Notes under the pieces: model-generated | Told to the model about the DNA's origin: nothing | The model's database searches: none | What the model saw: only the letters and a program-made list of their open reading frames with translations | In this document: piece after piece, positions 1 to 5,499 of the stretch | Numbering within the stretch: position 1 is the stretch's first letter | Layout of the letters: each line of letters starts with the position of its first letter | Made by a program: the position numbers and the translations under genes | Origin: Collinsella sp. | Lineage (GTDB): Bacteria; Actinomycetota; Coriobacteriia; Coriobacteriales; Coriobacteriaceae | Reading direction: 5' to 3' | Assembly: GCA_019414345.1 (NCBI GenBank) | Contig: DXMF01000050.1 | Location: 1-6,318 of the forward strand | DNA length: 6,318 bases

Positions 1-16
1 TGCGAACCTCCAGTCC

Positions 17-33
17 GGACCGCCCCGCGGTCC
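17..33. repeat. Short GC-rich hairpin in the left-edge intergenic DNA
   Basis: A perfect 7-bp inverted repeat, GGACCGC at 17-23 and GCGGTCC at 27-33, encloses a 3-base loop. On the plus strand it is followed only by a weak T-containing stretch (ACTTTCT), and on the minus strand by no T-run. It could be a weak terminator for a plus-strand gene beyond the left edge. The rest of 1-108 shows no gene; it holds the degenerate repeat listed at 75-90. Confidence 0.3.
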
Positions 34-74
34 AACTTTCTGTCCGCACCCCCTTATGCATCTAAAGCCGCAAA

Positions 75-90
75 ACAGTCCCTATTTCAC
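75..90. repeat. Degenerate half-copy of the 515-545 palindrome
   Basis: Bases 75-90 match 528-543, the centre plus right arm of the large palindrome, at 14 of 16 positions (ACAGTCCCT then TTCAC, with two substitutions). The segment is flanked by direct copies of CCGCAA at 68-73 and 90-95. The full palindrome and this half-copy lie on opposite sides of the release-factor-like gene. It may be a decayed member of a dispersed repeat family, but chance similarity is not excluded. Confidence 0.35.
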
Positions 91-108
91 CGCAACTTAT
101 TGATAAGA

Positions 109-489
109 TCATTCCTCCCCGCCCAGCTTGCGACGGTTGGCCTTTTTAATCGCATTGAAGTGTTTGTCGTTGAGTCTGCGCTGGCGCGATCGCTGTGGCA
201 CTTTGGTCTTGACGCGGCGGCGCGGCGGACGCCCGCGACGCTCAAGCTCAGCGCGCAGCTTACGTAGGCAGCTGCTACGGTTTTGGAACTGACTGCGGCT
301 CTCGCGCGCCATCACGACAATCCCCGAAGGGATATGTTTCATGCGTACCGCCGAGTCCGTCGTGTTCACGCCCTGTCCGCCCGGACCCGTCGCGCGAAAC
401 ACCTGCACCTCGCAATCGCGCGCCAACTCCTCGGCCGACATCTCGGCATAGCGCGCATACTCGCGCCATCCCATCTTATTCTCATCCAT
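109..489 (-). CDS. Peptide chain release factor-like protein (RF-1/GGQ domain, ribosome-rescue type)
   Basis: A 126-residue protein made only of the RF-1 catalytic domain. The GGQ motif is at residues 37-39 in the context RATGPGGQGVNTTDSAVR, close to class I release factors, where the GGQ glutamine promotes peptidyl-tRNA hydrolysis on the ribosome. The codon-recognition domains of RF1 and RF2 are absent. The C-terminal third (about 85-122) is rich in Arg and Lys, as in rescue factors such as ArfB and the mitochondrial MTRFR relatives, whose basic tails bind the ribosome. A role in freeing stalled ribosomes is therefore inferred; it is not ArfB itself by sequence. The start at 489 was chosen because GGGGAGG lies just upstream at proper spacing; longer in-frame starts (507, 555) run through that site or through the hairpin at 515-545. 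The residue after GGQ is Gly where class I factors have His. The gene follows the xpt terminator, and I see no promoter of its own. Confidence 0.85.
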   Translation of the reverse strand: MDENKMGWREYARYAEMSAEELARDCEVQVFRATGPGGQGVNTTDSAVRMKHIPSGIVVMARESRSQFQNRSSCLRKLRAELERRGRPPRRRVKTKVPQRSRQRRLNDKHFNAIKKANRRKLGGEE

Positions 490-509
490 ATCAGCACCTC
501 CCCTCATAC

Positions 510-545
510 AAAAAATGTGACAAAGGGACAGTCCCTTTGTCACAT
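510..545 (-). terminator. Intrinsic terminator of xpt formed by a perfect 31-base palindrome
   Basis: Bases 515-529 and 531-545 are exact reverse complements (15-bp arms around the single base 530), with the core AAAGGGACAGTCCCTTT. Read on the minus strand, the direction of xpt, the hairpin is followed by six Ts (510-515 as As on the plus strand), which is the layout of a rho-independent terminator. The plus side has no T-run. It begins 28 bases after the xpt stop and ends about 20 bases before the next gene's start. A one-base loop is too tight for RNA, so the central bases must stay unpaired. The perfect symmetry is more than a terminator needs, and it may belong to a dispersed repeat family. 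Confidence 0.65.
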
Positions 546-572
546 CGCATACCAATCGCTTGTGTTGCGCGC

Positions 573-1151
573 TTAGGCGAAGGTGATCTCGCCGTTCTCG
601 CAGTCCATATCGGCGATACGGGCCAAGCTCTCAACGCGGAAGCCGCGCTTACGGAGCTTATCGCCGCCGCCCTGGAAGCCCTTCTCAACGGCGATGCCAA
701 TGCCGGCAACTTCGGCGCCCGCAGCCTCGCAGATCTTAATAAGGCCCTCAAGCGCGCAGCCGTTGGCCAGGAAGTCGTCGATAATCAGGACCTTATCGCC
801 CTCGGACAGAAAGCGCTTACCCACGATAACCGGGTACTCCTTCTGCTTGGTAAAGGAATAGATGGTCGTGGCATACTGCTCGCCGTCAAGGTTGATGGAC
901 TGGGCCTTCTTGGCAAAGACCACCGGCACGCCACCAAAATGCTGAGCTGCGATGCAGGCCATACCAATACCCGAAGCCTCAATCGTCAGGATCTTGTTGA
1001 TCTCGACACCCTCGAACAGACGGGCCCATTCGGCGCCCATGTGGTCGAACAGCTCAACGTCGCACTGGTGGTTGAGGAAGGCATCAACCTTAAGGACGTT
1101 ACCGGCCTTTACGATGCCGTCATGGCGAATACGATCCTCAAGCTCCTGCAT
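573..1151 (-). CDS. xpt: Xanthine phosphoribosyltransferase
   Basis: A cytosolic purine-salvage enzyme that joins xanthine to PRPP to make XMP, which feeds GMP synthesis. The 192 residues match the length of Bacillus subtilis Xpt (194), and the resemblance runs end to end. Shared blocks are LKVDAFLNHQ (20-29), the IEASGI segment (58-62), YSFTKQ (98-103), the type I phosphoribosyltransferase PRPP loop VLIIDDFLANG (121-131), and VESLARI near the end (173-179). The ATG at 1151 is preceded by AAGGGG at good spacing. In Bacillus, xpt is paired with the permease pbuX and controlled by a purine riboswitch. Here there is no adjacent permease, and the leader from the candidate promoter is only about 50 bases, with no riboswitch visible. 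The gene appears to be a single transcription unit ending at the palindromic terminator. Confidence 0.95.
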   Translation of the reverse strand: MQELEDRIRHDGIVKAGNVLKVDAFLNHQCDVELFDHMGAEWARLFEGVEINKILTIEASGIGMACIAAQHFGGVPVVFAKKAQSINLDGEQYATTIYSFTKQKEYPVIVGKRFLSEGDKVLIIDDFLANGCALEGLIKICEAAGAEVAGIGIAVEKGFQGGGDKLRKRGFRVESLARIADMDCENGEITFA

Positions 1152-1206
1152 GGCGCAACCCCTTCTCGCGGCAACGATACCGCGCGATTAATAAACGTTG
1201 TTCGAT

Positions 1207-1215
1207 AGTCTACCA
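1207..1215 (-). promoter_or_regulatory. Candidate extended -10 promoter of xpt
   Basis: On the minus strand the sequence TGGTAGACT provides an extended -10 element (TGn followed by TAGACT), about 56 bases upstream of the xpt start. The -35 region at 17-bp spacing is GC-rich and does not match consensus, which is tolerable for an extended -10 promoter. The resulting leader would be near 50 bases. The rest of the 157-base gap up to the MFS stop holds no gene and no convincing terminator. Confidence 0.35.
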
Positions 1216-1308
1216 CGGACCGACCCCCGCCCGCCCCACAAGCCACATCGCACCACAAACCAGTCTTTTTGGGACGGCGCGAATCGTGGCAGACAGCCTC
1301 CCAACATG

Positions 1309-2613
1309 CTAATGGCGGGCGCGCATCTTCACCAAACGCACCATGGCAAGCGCAAAGCCCACGGCGGCCACAGCCATGAGTACGTAGAACACCGAGCGAA
1401 AGCCGAATAGGAATACGTCCGGACGACCTGTAACAAAACTGGTCACGGCCTCGCCCATTGCCACGCTCATCTGCCCATACAGGATATGCGACGCCGCCGT
1501 AATGCCGAGCGCCATGCCGGCGTAGCGTGCCAAACTACCCAGGCTGCCCGCAAAGCCGAGCGCTTCGCGCGGAGCCGAGCCCATATACAGCGAGTTGTTG
1601 GGGCTCTGGAAAATCGACGTGCCACACGACATAAACGCAACGCAGCACACGATCACAGGGATAGAAGAGTGCTCGTCGAGCGTGCTTACCGCAAAGAGAC
1701 CGCACACGTACACGCCCAGGCCGACCGCCGTGGGGACCTCGCAGCCAACACGGTCCGAAACCGTACCCGAAAGCGGTCCGATAAAGGCATTCACCATCGG
1801 CAGCGCCAAAAAGAGCAATCCGGAAATGTCAGAACCAAAGCCGTGGGCGTCCTGAAAATAGAACGGCAGGATAAACTCGGATGCGCCAATACCAACGAAC
1901 ACGATGAGCATGCAGGCAAGGTTGATGGTGAAGGCCGAATTTGCAAAGCAGCGACGAGCAGCCTCGATCAGGGACATGGGGCGTTCGCCGGCCTCTGGCT
2001 TAACGTGCGGCAGCGTGTAGAGCCCCACGATAAACGAGATGACGCCAATGGGCAGGTTGATGAGGAAGATGCTCTCCCAAGGAAAGCTTGCCACCAGCAT
2101 GCCGCCGAGCACGGGGCCACACATCATGCCGAGGGCCACGAAGGTCGCAAGAATACCCATGGCACGGCCTCGTTCGCGCGCCGGAAACGACTCGGTGATG
2201 ATACCCATGTTGTTAGCCATGGCCGCCGCGCAACCTATGCCCTGAACAATGCGTGCCAGGATAAGAACCTCGAGCGAGGCCGAAAGGCCGCACAGCAGCG
2301 AACCGACCGAAAAGACGATGACGCCCAACTGGAACACATTCACCTTGCCGCGCACGTCGCCCAGACGGCCAAACGGCAACATAGCCACGCAAGTCGCAAG
2401 CAGATACACCGAGCTTACCAGCTGAATGCGATCGAGGCCCACGCCCAGCTCCTTTTGCATCACGGGCAGCGCCACGGTCACGACGGTCGAATCCAGACAC
2501 ACCATAAACGTCATGATGAGCACGGTAAACAGAATCGCCCACTTGTTCTTTCCATGGGTGTCGCCCTCTAGAGCAATGTGCTCGCGGCGCAGCTGCTCTG
2601 CAGTTTTCTCCAT
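1309..2613 (-). CDS. MFS transporter, drug:H+ antiporter (DHA2-like) type
   Basis: An inner-membrane permease of 434 residues, expected to export small molecules or drugs by proton antiport; the substrate is unknown. Family motifs are clear: LDSTVVTVALP in helix 1 (40-50, typical of the DHA2 group), motif A GRLGDVRGK (82-90), motif B ARIVQG (120-125) and the antiporter motif C GMMCGPVLGG (162-171). I count about 12 hydrophobic helices, with a hydrophilic central loop around 202-224. DHA2 members usually have 14, so the extra central pair seems to be missing. The ATG at 2613 was preferred because GAAAGG sits 6 bases before it; the ATG at 2619 directly abuts that site. The gene starts 27 bases after the metY terminator and ends before the candidate xpt promoter. 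No adjacent TetR or MarR regulator is in the window. Confidence 0.88.
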   Translation of the reverse strand: MEKTAEQLRREHIALEGDTHGKNKWAILFTVLIMTFMVCLDSTVVTVALPVMQKELGVGLDRIQLVSSVYLLATCVAMLPFGRLGDVRGKVNVFQLGVIVFSVGSLLCGLSASLEVLILARIVQGIGCAAAMANNMGIITESFPARERGRAMGILATFVALGMMCGPVLGGMLVASFPWESIFLINLPIGVISFIVGLYTLPHVKPEAGERPMSLIEAARRCFANSAFTINLACMLIVFVGIGASEFILPFYFQDAHGFGSDISGLLFLALPMVNAFIGPLSGTVSDRVGCEVPTAVGLGVYVCGLFAVSTLDEHSSIPVIVCCVAFMSCGTSIFQSPNNSLYMGSAPREALGFAGSLGSLARYAGMALGITAASHILYGQMSVAMGEAVTSFVTGRPDVFLFGFRSVFYVLMAVAAVGFALAMVRLVKMRARH

Positions 2614-2639
2614 ATCCATCCTTTCGAGTGGCCTAACGC

Positions 2640-2689
2640 AAAAAAAACGGGGCCCCGATCGCCTGCAAACAGCCGCGATTGGGGTCCCG
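2640..2689 (-). terminator. Rho-independent terminator between metY and the MFS gene
   Basis: The arms at 2648-2662 and 2675-2689 can pair over 15 positions with a 12-base loop. In the minus-strand transcript there are two A-C mismatches and 13 pairs. Eight Ts follow on the minus strand (2640-2647 as As on the plus strand). It begins 68 bases past the metY stop, so it should end metY transcription. Because it lies only about 27 bases upstream of the MFS start, it could instead act as an attenuator for that gene. The remaining gap (2690-2757) shows no clear promoter. Confidence 0.75.
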
Positions 2690-2757
2690 CCTACGGAATC
2701 GGAACGAAAGGTCACCGAAGCTTTCTGCCAGCATCGGCGCCTTATGCGAACGCTAGC

Positions 2758-4041
2758 CTAGCACTGCTCAAGCGCCTGCTCAAGGTCGGCAATCAGATCG
2801 GCCGTGTCCTCGAGGCCGCACGACAGGCGCACCATGTCGGCGGAGATGCCACAGGCAATGAGCTCCTCATCGTTCATCTGGCGGTGCGTGGCATTAGCGG
2901 GATGCAGGCAGCAAGTGCGGGCGTCGGCCACGTGCGTGGCGATCTGGGCGAGCTTGAGGCTCTTCATAAAGGTCTCGGCCGCCGCGCGGCCACCGTTAAA
3001 ACCAAAGCTCACGACGCCGCAGGTACCGTTGGGCATGTACTTCTGAGCCATGTCGTAGTACTTGTCGCCCTCCAGGCCCGGATAGCTCACGAAGCGCACC
3101 TTGGGATGGCTCTGCAGGAACTTGGCAACGGCCAGGCCGTTCTCGCAATGACGCGGCATGCGCACGTGCAGGCTCTCGAGCGAGCTGTTCAGGAAGAAGG
3201 CCGCCTGCGGGTTCTGCATGGGGCCGAGGTCGCGCATGAGCTGAGCGGTTGCCTTGGTAATGAAGGCGCCCTCACGACCGAACTTCTCGGCATAGGTCAC
3301 GCCGTGATAGCTCTCATCGGGCGTGGTAAGACCCGGGAACTTGTCCGCATGGGCCATCCAGTCAAACTGGCCGTGGTCGACGATCACGCCGCCCAGGTAG
3401 GCAGCATGTCCATCCATGTACTTGGTGGTGGAGTGCGTGACGATGTCGGCGTCCCACTCAAAGGGACGGCACATCACGGGTGTCGGGAAGGTGTTGTCGA
3501 CCATCAGCGGTACACCGTGATCATGCGCGGCCTTGGCAAAGCGCTCAATATCGAGCACGGCAAGGGCGGGGTTTGCGATCGTCTCGCCAAAGACGAGCTT
3601 GGTATTGGGCTCAAAGGCTGCCTCGAGCTCCTCATCGGTGCAGTCGGGGGCGACGAACGTGCAGGTCACGCCCATGCGGCCCATGGTGTGGGCGAGCAGG
3701 TTATACGTACCGCCGTAAATGGCAGAACTCGCGACCACATGATCGCCGGCACCGGCCACGTTAAAGATCGCGAGGAAATTCGCAGCCATGCCCGAGCTCG
3801 TGAGCATCGCGGCAGTGCCTCCCTCCATCTCGCAGATCTTGGCGGCAACCAGATCGCACGTGGGGTTCTGCAAACGGCTGTAGAAGTAGCCCGACTCCTC
3901 CAGGTCAAACAGCTTGCCCATATGCTCCGACGTGTCGTACTTCCACGTGGTGGACTGGTAGATGGGCACCTGGCGCGGCTCGGCATCTCCCGGGTGATAG
4001 CCGCCCTGAACACATGTAGTACCGATGGTCTGCTCGCTCAT
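2758..4041 (-). CDS. metY: O-acetylhomoserine aminocarboxypropyltransferase (O-acetylhomoserine sulfhydrylase)
   Basis: A PLP-dependent enzyme of the Cys/Met metabolism family, expected to make homocysteine from O-acetylhomoserine and sulfide in the cytosol (direct sulfhydrylation for methionine synthesis). Its 427 residues fit the family. Visible features are YSRLQNPT (54-61, phosphate-binding Tyr and Arg), SSGMAA (82-87), AIYGGTYN (107-114), VDNTFPTP (181-188, Asp182 pairing with the PLP ring) and HSTTKYMDGH (203-212), with Lys207 as the Schiff-base lysine. The C-terminal THVADARTC..HPANATHRQ block carries the usual substrate-binding signature. Methionine gamma-lyases have a Cys where this protein has Gly111, which favours the sulfhydrylase; a lyase or cystathionine activity cannot be fully excluded. 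ATG 4041 follows AAGGGAG by 6 bases. It is a single transcription unit with its own candidate promoter and terminator. Confidence 0.9.
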   Translation of the reverse strand: MSEQTIGTTCVQGGYHPGDAEPRQVPIYQSTTWKYDTSEHMGKLFDLEESGYFYSRLQNPTCDLVAAKICEMEGGTAAMLTSSGMAANFLAIFNVAGAGDHVVASSAIYGGTYNLLAHTMGRMGVTCTFVAPDCTDEELEAAFEPNTKLVFGETIANPALAVLDIERFAKAAHDHGVPLMVDNTFPTPVMCRPFEWDADIVTHSTTKYMDGHAAYLGGVIVDHGQFDWMAHADKFPGLTTPDESYHGVTYAEKFGREGAFITKATAQLMRDLGPMQNPQAAFFLNSSLESLHVRMPRHCENGLAVAKFLQSHPKVRFVSYPGLEGDKYYDMAQKYMPNGTCGVVSFGFNGGRAAAETFMKSLKLAQIATHVADARTCCLHPANATHRQMNDEELIACGISADMVRLSCGLEDTADLIADLEQALEQC

Positions 4042-4079
4042 ATCTAGCTCCCTTGCCTGGGTTACGTTTTATTCGGTTC

Positions 4080-4108
4080 ACGATACCGCTACCCTGCACC
4101 CCTCTCAA
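4080..4108 (-). promoter_or_regulatory. Candidate sigma-70-type promoter of metY
   Basis: On the minus strand TTGAGA (4103-4108, 5 of 6 to the -35 consensus) is separated by exactly 17 bases from TATCGT (4080-4085, 4 of 6 to the -10 consensus). The predicted start near 4073 gives a leader of about 32 bases, too short for a SAM riboswitch or T-box, so any methionine control would act at the promoter. Confidence 0.45.
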
Positions 4109-4226
4109 CCCATCCCCAAGGTAGGTTATGGGACAAATTGATCAGGGGTATTTATCTCAAGCCTTGGGCATTTGCTCGATAGATAAAAATGAGGCATACA
4201 TGAAGCTCTCGATGATTACATGCCCC

Positions 4227-4258
4227 GTCACGGGTACCATAGGCGGGTACACCGTGAC
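4227..4258 (+). promoter_or_regulatory. Strong hairpin just upstream of the cysteine-motif protein gene
   Basis: The arms GTCACGGGTACC (4227-4238) and GGTACACCGTGAC (4246-4258) are complementary over 12 bp with a single bulged A and a 7-base loop. The structure ends directly before the AAGGAG ribosome binding site at 4260-4265. There is no T-run, so it is not a terminator. It may be an RNA element influencing ribosome access or a palindromic operator for a DNA-binding protein. I do not recognise a known riboswitch class in it. The 4042-4271 gap otherwise holds the metY promoter and no clear plus-strand promoter. Confidence 0.45.
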
Positions 4259-4271
4259 CAAGGAGACAACG

Positions 4272-4718
4272 ATGAAGCAAATCGATACGGCCCAGCTCGA
4301 CATCACCGCCTGTCAGGTTCAAGCTGCCGAATATCACGCCCGTGGCTTCAACTGCGCACAGGCCGTCGCCTGCACGCTCGCGCCCGCCGTCGGGCTCGAC
4401 CCCCAGACCGCCTTTACCCTCACCGAGGGCTTTGGCGCCGGCATGGGTGGCATGACCGAGACCTGCGGCGCCATCTCGGGCGCCGTGGCCATCATGGGCT
4501 TCGTGATGAGCGACGGCATGGAAAACCCCAAGACTAAGGGCCAGACCTACAAGCTGTCGCGCGAAATCGCCAAGCGTTTTGGCGAGAAGAACACGACGAC
4601 CATCTGCGGCACGCTCAAAGGCATCGGATCGGACAAGGGTCCGCTCCGCAGCTGTCCCGGCTGCATCGACGATGCCGTCGAGATCGCCTGCGATGTGCTA
4701 AAGCAGCTCGCCGAGTAA
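4272..4718 (+). CDS. C_GCAxxG_C_C family protein (conserved cysteine-motif protein)
   Basis: A soluble 148-residue protein of a family defined by conserved cysteines and common in anaerobes; its biochemical role is not established, and redox or metal binding is often suggested. The signature is present: FNCAQAV with Cys28, a Gly-rich FGAGMGGMTETCGAISGA block with Cys65 (54-71), Cys112, and SCPGC with Cys128 and Cys131. Cys14, Cys34 and Cys140 are additional. There is no signal peptide or membrane helix. The ATG at 4272 follows AGGAG by 6 bases and gives the usual family length. An in-frame ATG at 4200 also has GAGG 5 bases upstream and would add 24 residues encoded across the hairpin, so the start is not certain. 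It is divergent from metY; a sulfur or redox link is only suggestive. It converges on yigZ. Confidence 0.88.
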   Translation: MKQIDTAQLDITACQVQAAEYHARGFNCAQAVACTLAPAVGLDPQTAFTLTEGFGAGMGGMTETCGAISGAVAIMGFVMSDGMENPKTKGQTYKLSREIAKRFGEKNTTTICGTLKGIGSDKGPLRSCPGCIDDAVEIACDVLKQLAE

Positions 4719-4731
4719 ACGGCAGCAACAG

Positions 4732-4784
4732 AAAAACGACGGCCGTCGCGCTTGGAATCCATCCAAAAGCACGCCGGCCGTCGT
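4732..4784. terminator. Shared terminator hairpin between convergent genes
   Basis: ACGACGGCCG (4736-4745) pairs with CGGCCGTCGT (4775-4784), a 10-bp GC-rich stem that can extend by two pairs beyond one mismatch. The minus-strand transcript (yigZ) then runs into TTTTT (4732-4736 as As), so the element is a proper intrinsic terminator for yigZ. For the plus-strand gene it ends in a poor T-run (CGTT), so it is at best a weak terminator in that direction. The right arm ends three bases short of the yigZ stop codon. Confidence 0.65.
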
Positions 4785-4786
4785 CG

Positions 4787-5422
4787 TTAGAACTCGGCAA
4801 ACTCGGGAGCACCGACCTCAATCTCCTCGCGCCCCGCCATAAGCTCGCGCATCTTAGCGCAAAATGGCTCCTGCTCCCCCGCCTTAAACACCAAATGAAG
4901 TGTCACGGCATCCGCGTAATCGGTATCCGAAACCTTGGCACCCGAATCCTGCGCCAAACGAAGTACCTGCTCGTACTGCGGATAGGCCACATGCACGTCA
5001 ACCGGCACGACGCTTGTCATCTCAACGATCTGCCCGGCCTCCTGAGCCGCGGCCACCGCTGCCTGCGTCGCCGCGGTATAGGCGCGTACCAAGCCACCAG
5101 GCCCCAACAGCGTGCCACCAAAATAGCGCGTCACTACGCAGCAAACATTTTTGAGCTCCGCGCCGCGCAACACCTCGAGCGTCGGCATACCGCTTGTGCG
5201 GCTCGGCTCACCATCATCGCTCTGGCGTTCGCGTCCATCGACCAAAATCCACGCGGGAACATTGTGTCGAGCGTCGTAATGACGTTTGCGAACCATCTCG
5301 ATAAAGGCATTCGCCTCATCCTCGGACTCAATATGGACCAGCTGGGCAATAAACCGGCTCTTGCGGTCCACAAACTCGCCCGAAGCCTCAATATTCGATT
5401 GCAGAGTAAAATAGCTGTCCAA
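4787..5422 (-). CDS. yigZ: YigZ/IMPACT (UPF0029) family protein
   Basis: A cytosolic protein of about 211 residues, the usual length of bacterial YigZ. The diagnostic N-terminal domain is intact: a YDARHNVPAW block (49-58), DDGEPSRTSGMPTLEVL (69-85), and VVTRYFGGTLLGPGGLVRAY (96-115). A smaller C-terminal DUF1949-like region follows (about 140-205). The eukaryotic relative IMPACT/YIH1 regulates the Gcn2 kinase; the bacterial function is not settled, with nucleic-acid or translation-related roles proposed. No ATG is available at the N-terminus. Two adjacent TTG codons (5425 and 5422) are in frame; GAGGGG is 5 bases from the second and only 2 from the first, so TTG 5422 was chosen, giving MDSYFTL. 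The gene is monocistronic and ends at the convergent terminator. The IS110 remnant lies directly upstream. Confidence 0.9.
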   Translation of the reverse strand: MDSYFTLQSNIEASGEFVDRKSRFIAQLVHIESEDEANAFIEMVRKRHYDARHNVPAWILVDGRERQSDDGEPSRTSGMPTLEVLRGAELKNVCCVVTRYFGGTLLGPGGLVRAYTAATQAAVAAAQEAGQIVEMTSVVPVDVHVAYPQYEQVLRLAQDSGAKVSDTDYADAVTLHLVFKAGEQEPFCAKMRELMAGREEIEVGAPEFAEF

Positions 5423-5465
5423 CAAAGCCCCTCAACAAAATAAAGCGCAGCAACAAACAGCCTCA

Positions 5466-5471
5466 ATAATA
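5466..5471 (-). promoter_or_regulatory. Candidate -10 element of yigZ
   Basis: TATTAT on the minus strand (5 of 6 to the -10 consensus) lies 44 bases before the chosen TTG start, giving a leader of about 40 bases. No good -35 is visible at 16-18 bp. A small hairpin, TACGGC (5470-5475) with GCCGTA (5480-5485), overlaps its upstream side. The IS110 remnant may begin just beyond, so an original -35 could have been replaced; this is inference. Confidence 0.3.
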
Positions 5472-5499
5472 CGGCAAAGGCCGTACCGATAACCCCAGT

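Noticed and set aside
537..1208. A 223-codon plus-strand frame opposite xpt
   Set aside because: It covers the xpt gene exactly in antisense and has no family resemblance.
1266..1305. Terminator after the MFS gene from TTGGGA/TCCCAA arms (1299-1304 with 1269-1274)
   Set aside because: The loop is about 24 bases and the minus-strand transcript continues into As rather than Ts.
1152..1308. Purine riboswitch ahead of xpt
   Set aside because: Expected in some Firmicutes, but the candidate leader is only about 50 bases and no three-way junction core or terminator/antiterminator pair is visible.
1486..2571. A 361-codon plus-strand frame opposite the MFS transporter
   Set aside because: The translation is a hydrophilic, His/Arg-rich sequence typical of the antisense of membrane-protein codons; the minus strand has clear MFS motifs.
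2578..4047. A 489-codon open frame on the plus strand opposite metY
   Set aside because: It is the mirror of metY, whose PLP-enzyme motifs are intact; the plus-strand product has no recognisable domain.
4042..4200. SAM riboswitch or T-box ahead of metY
   Set aside because: The predicted leader is about 32 bases and no conserved S-box or T-box sequence is visible on the minus strand.
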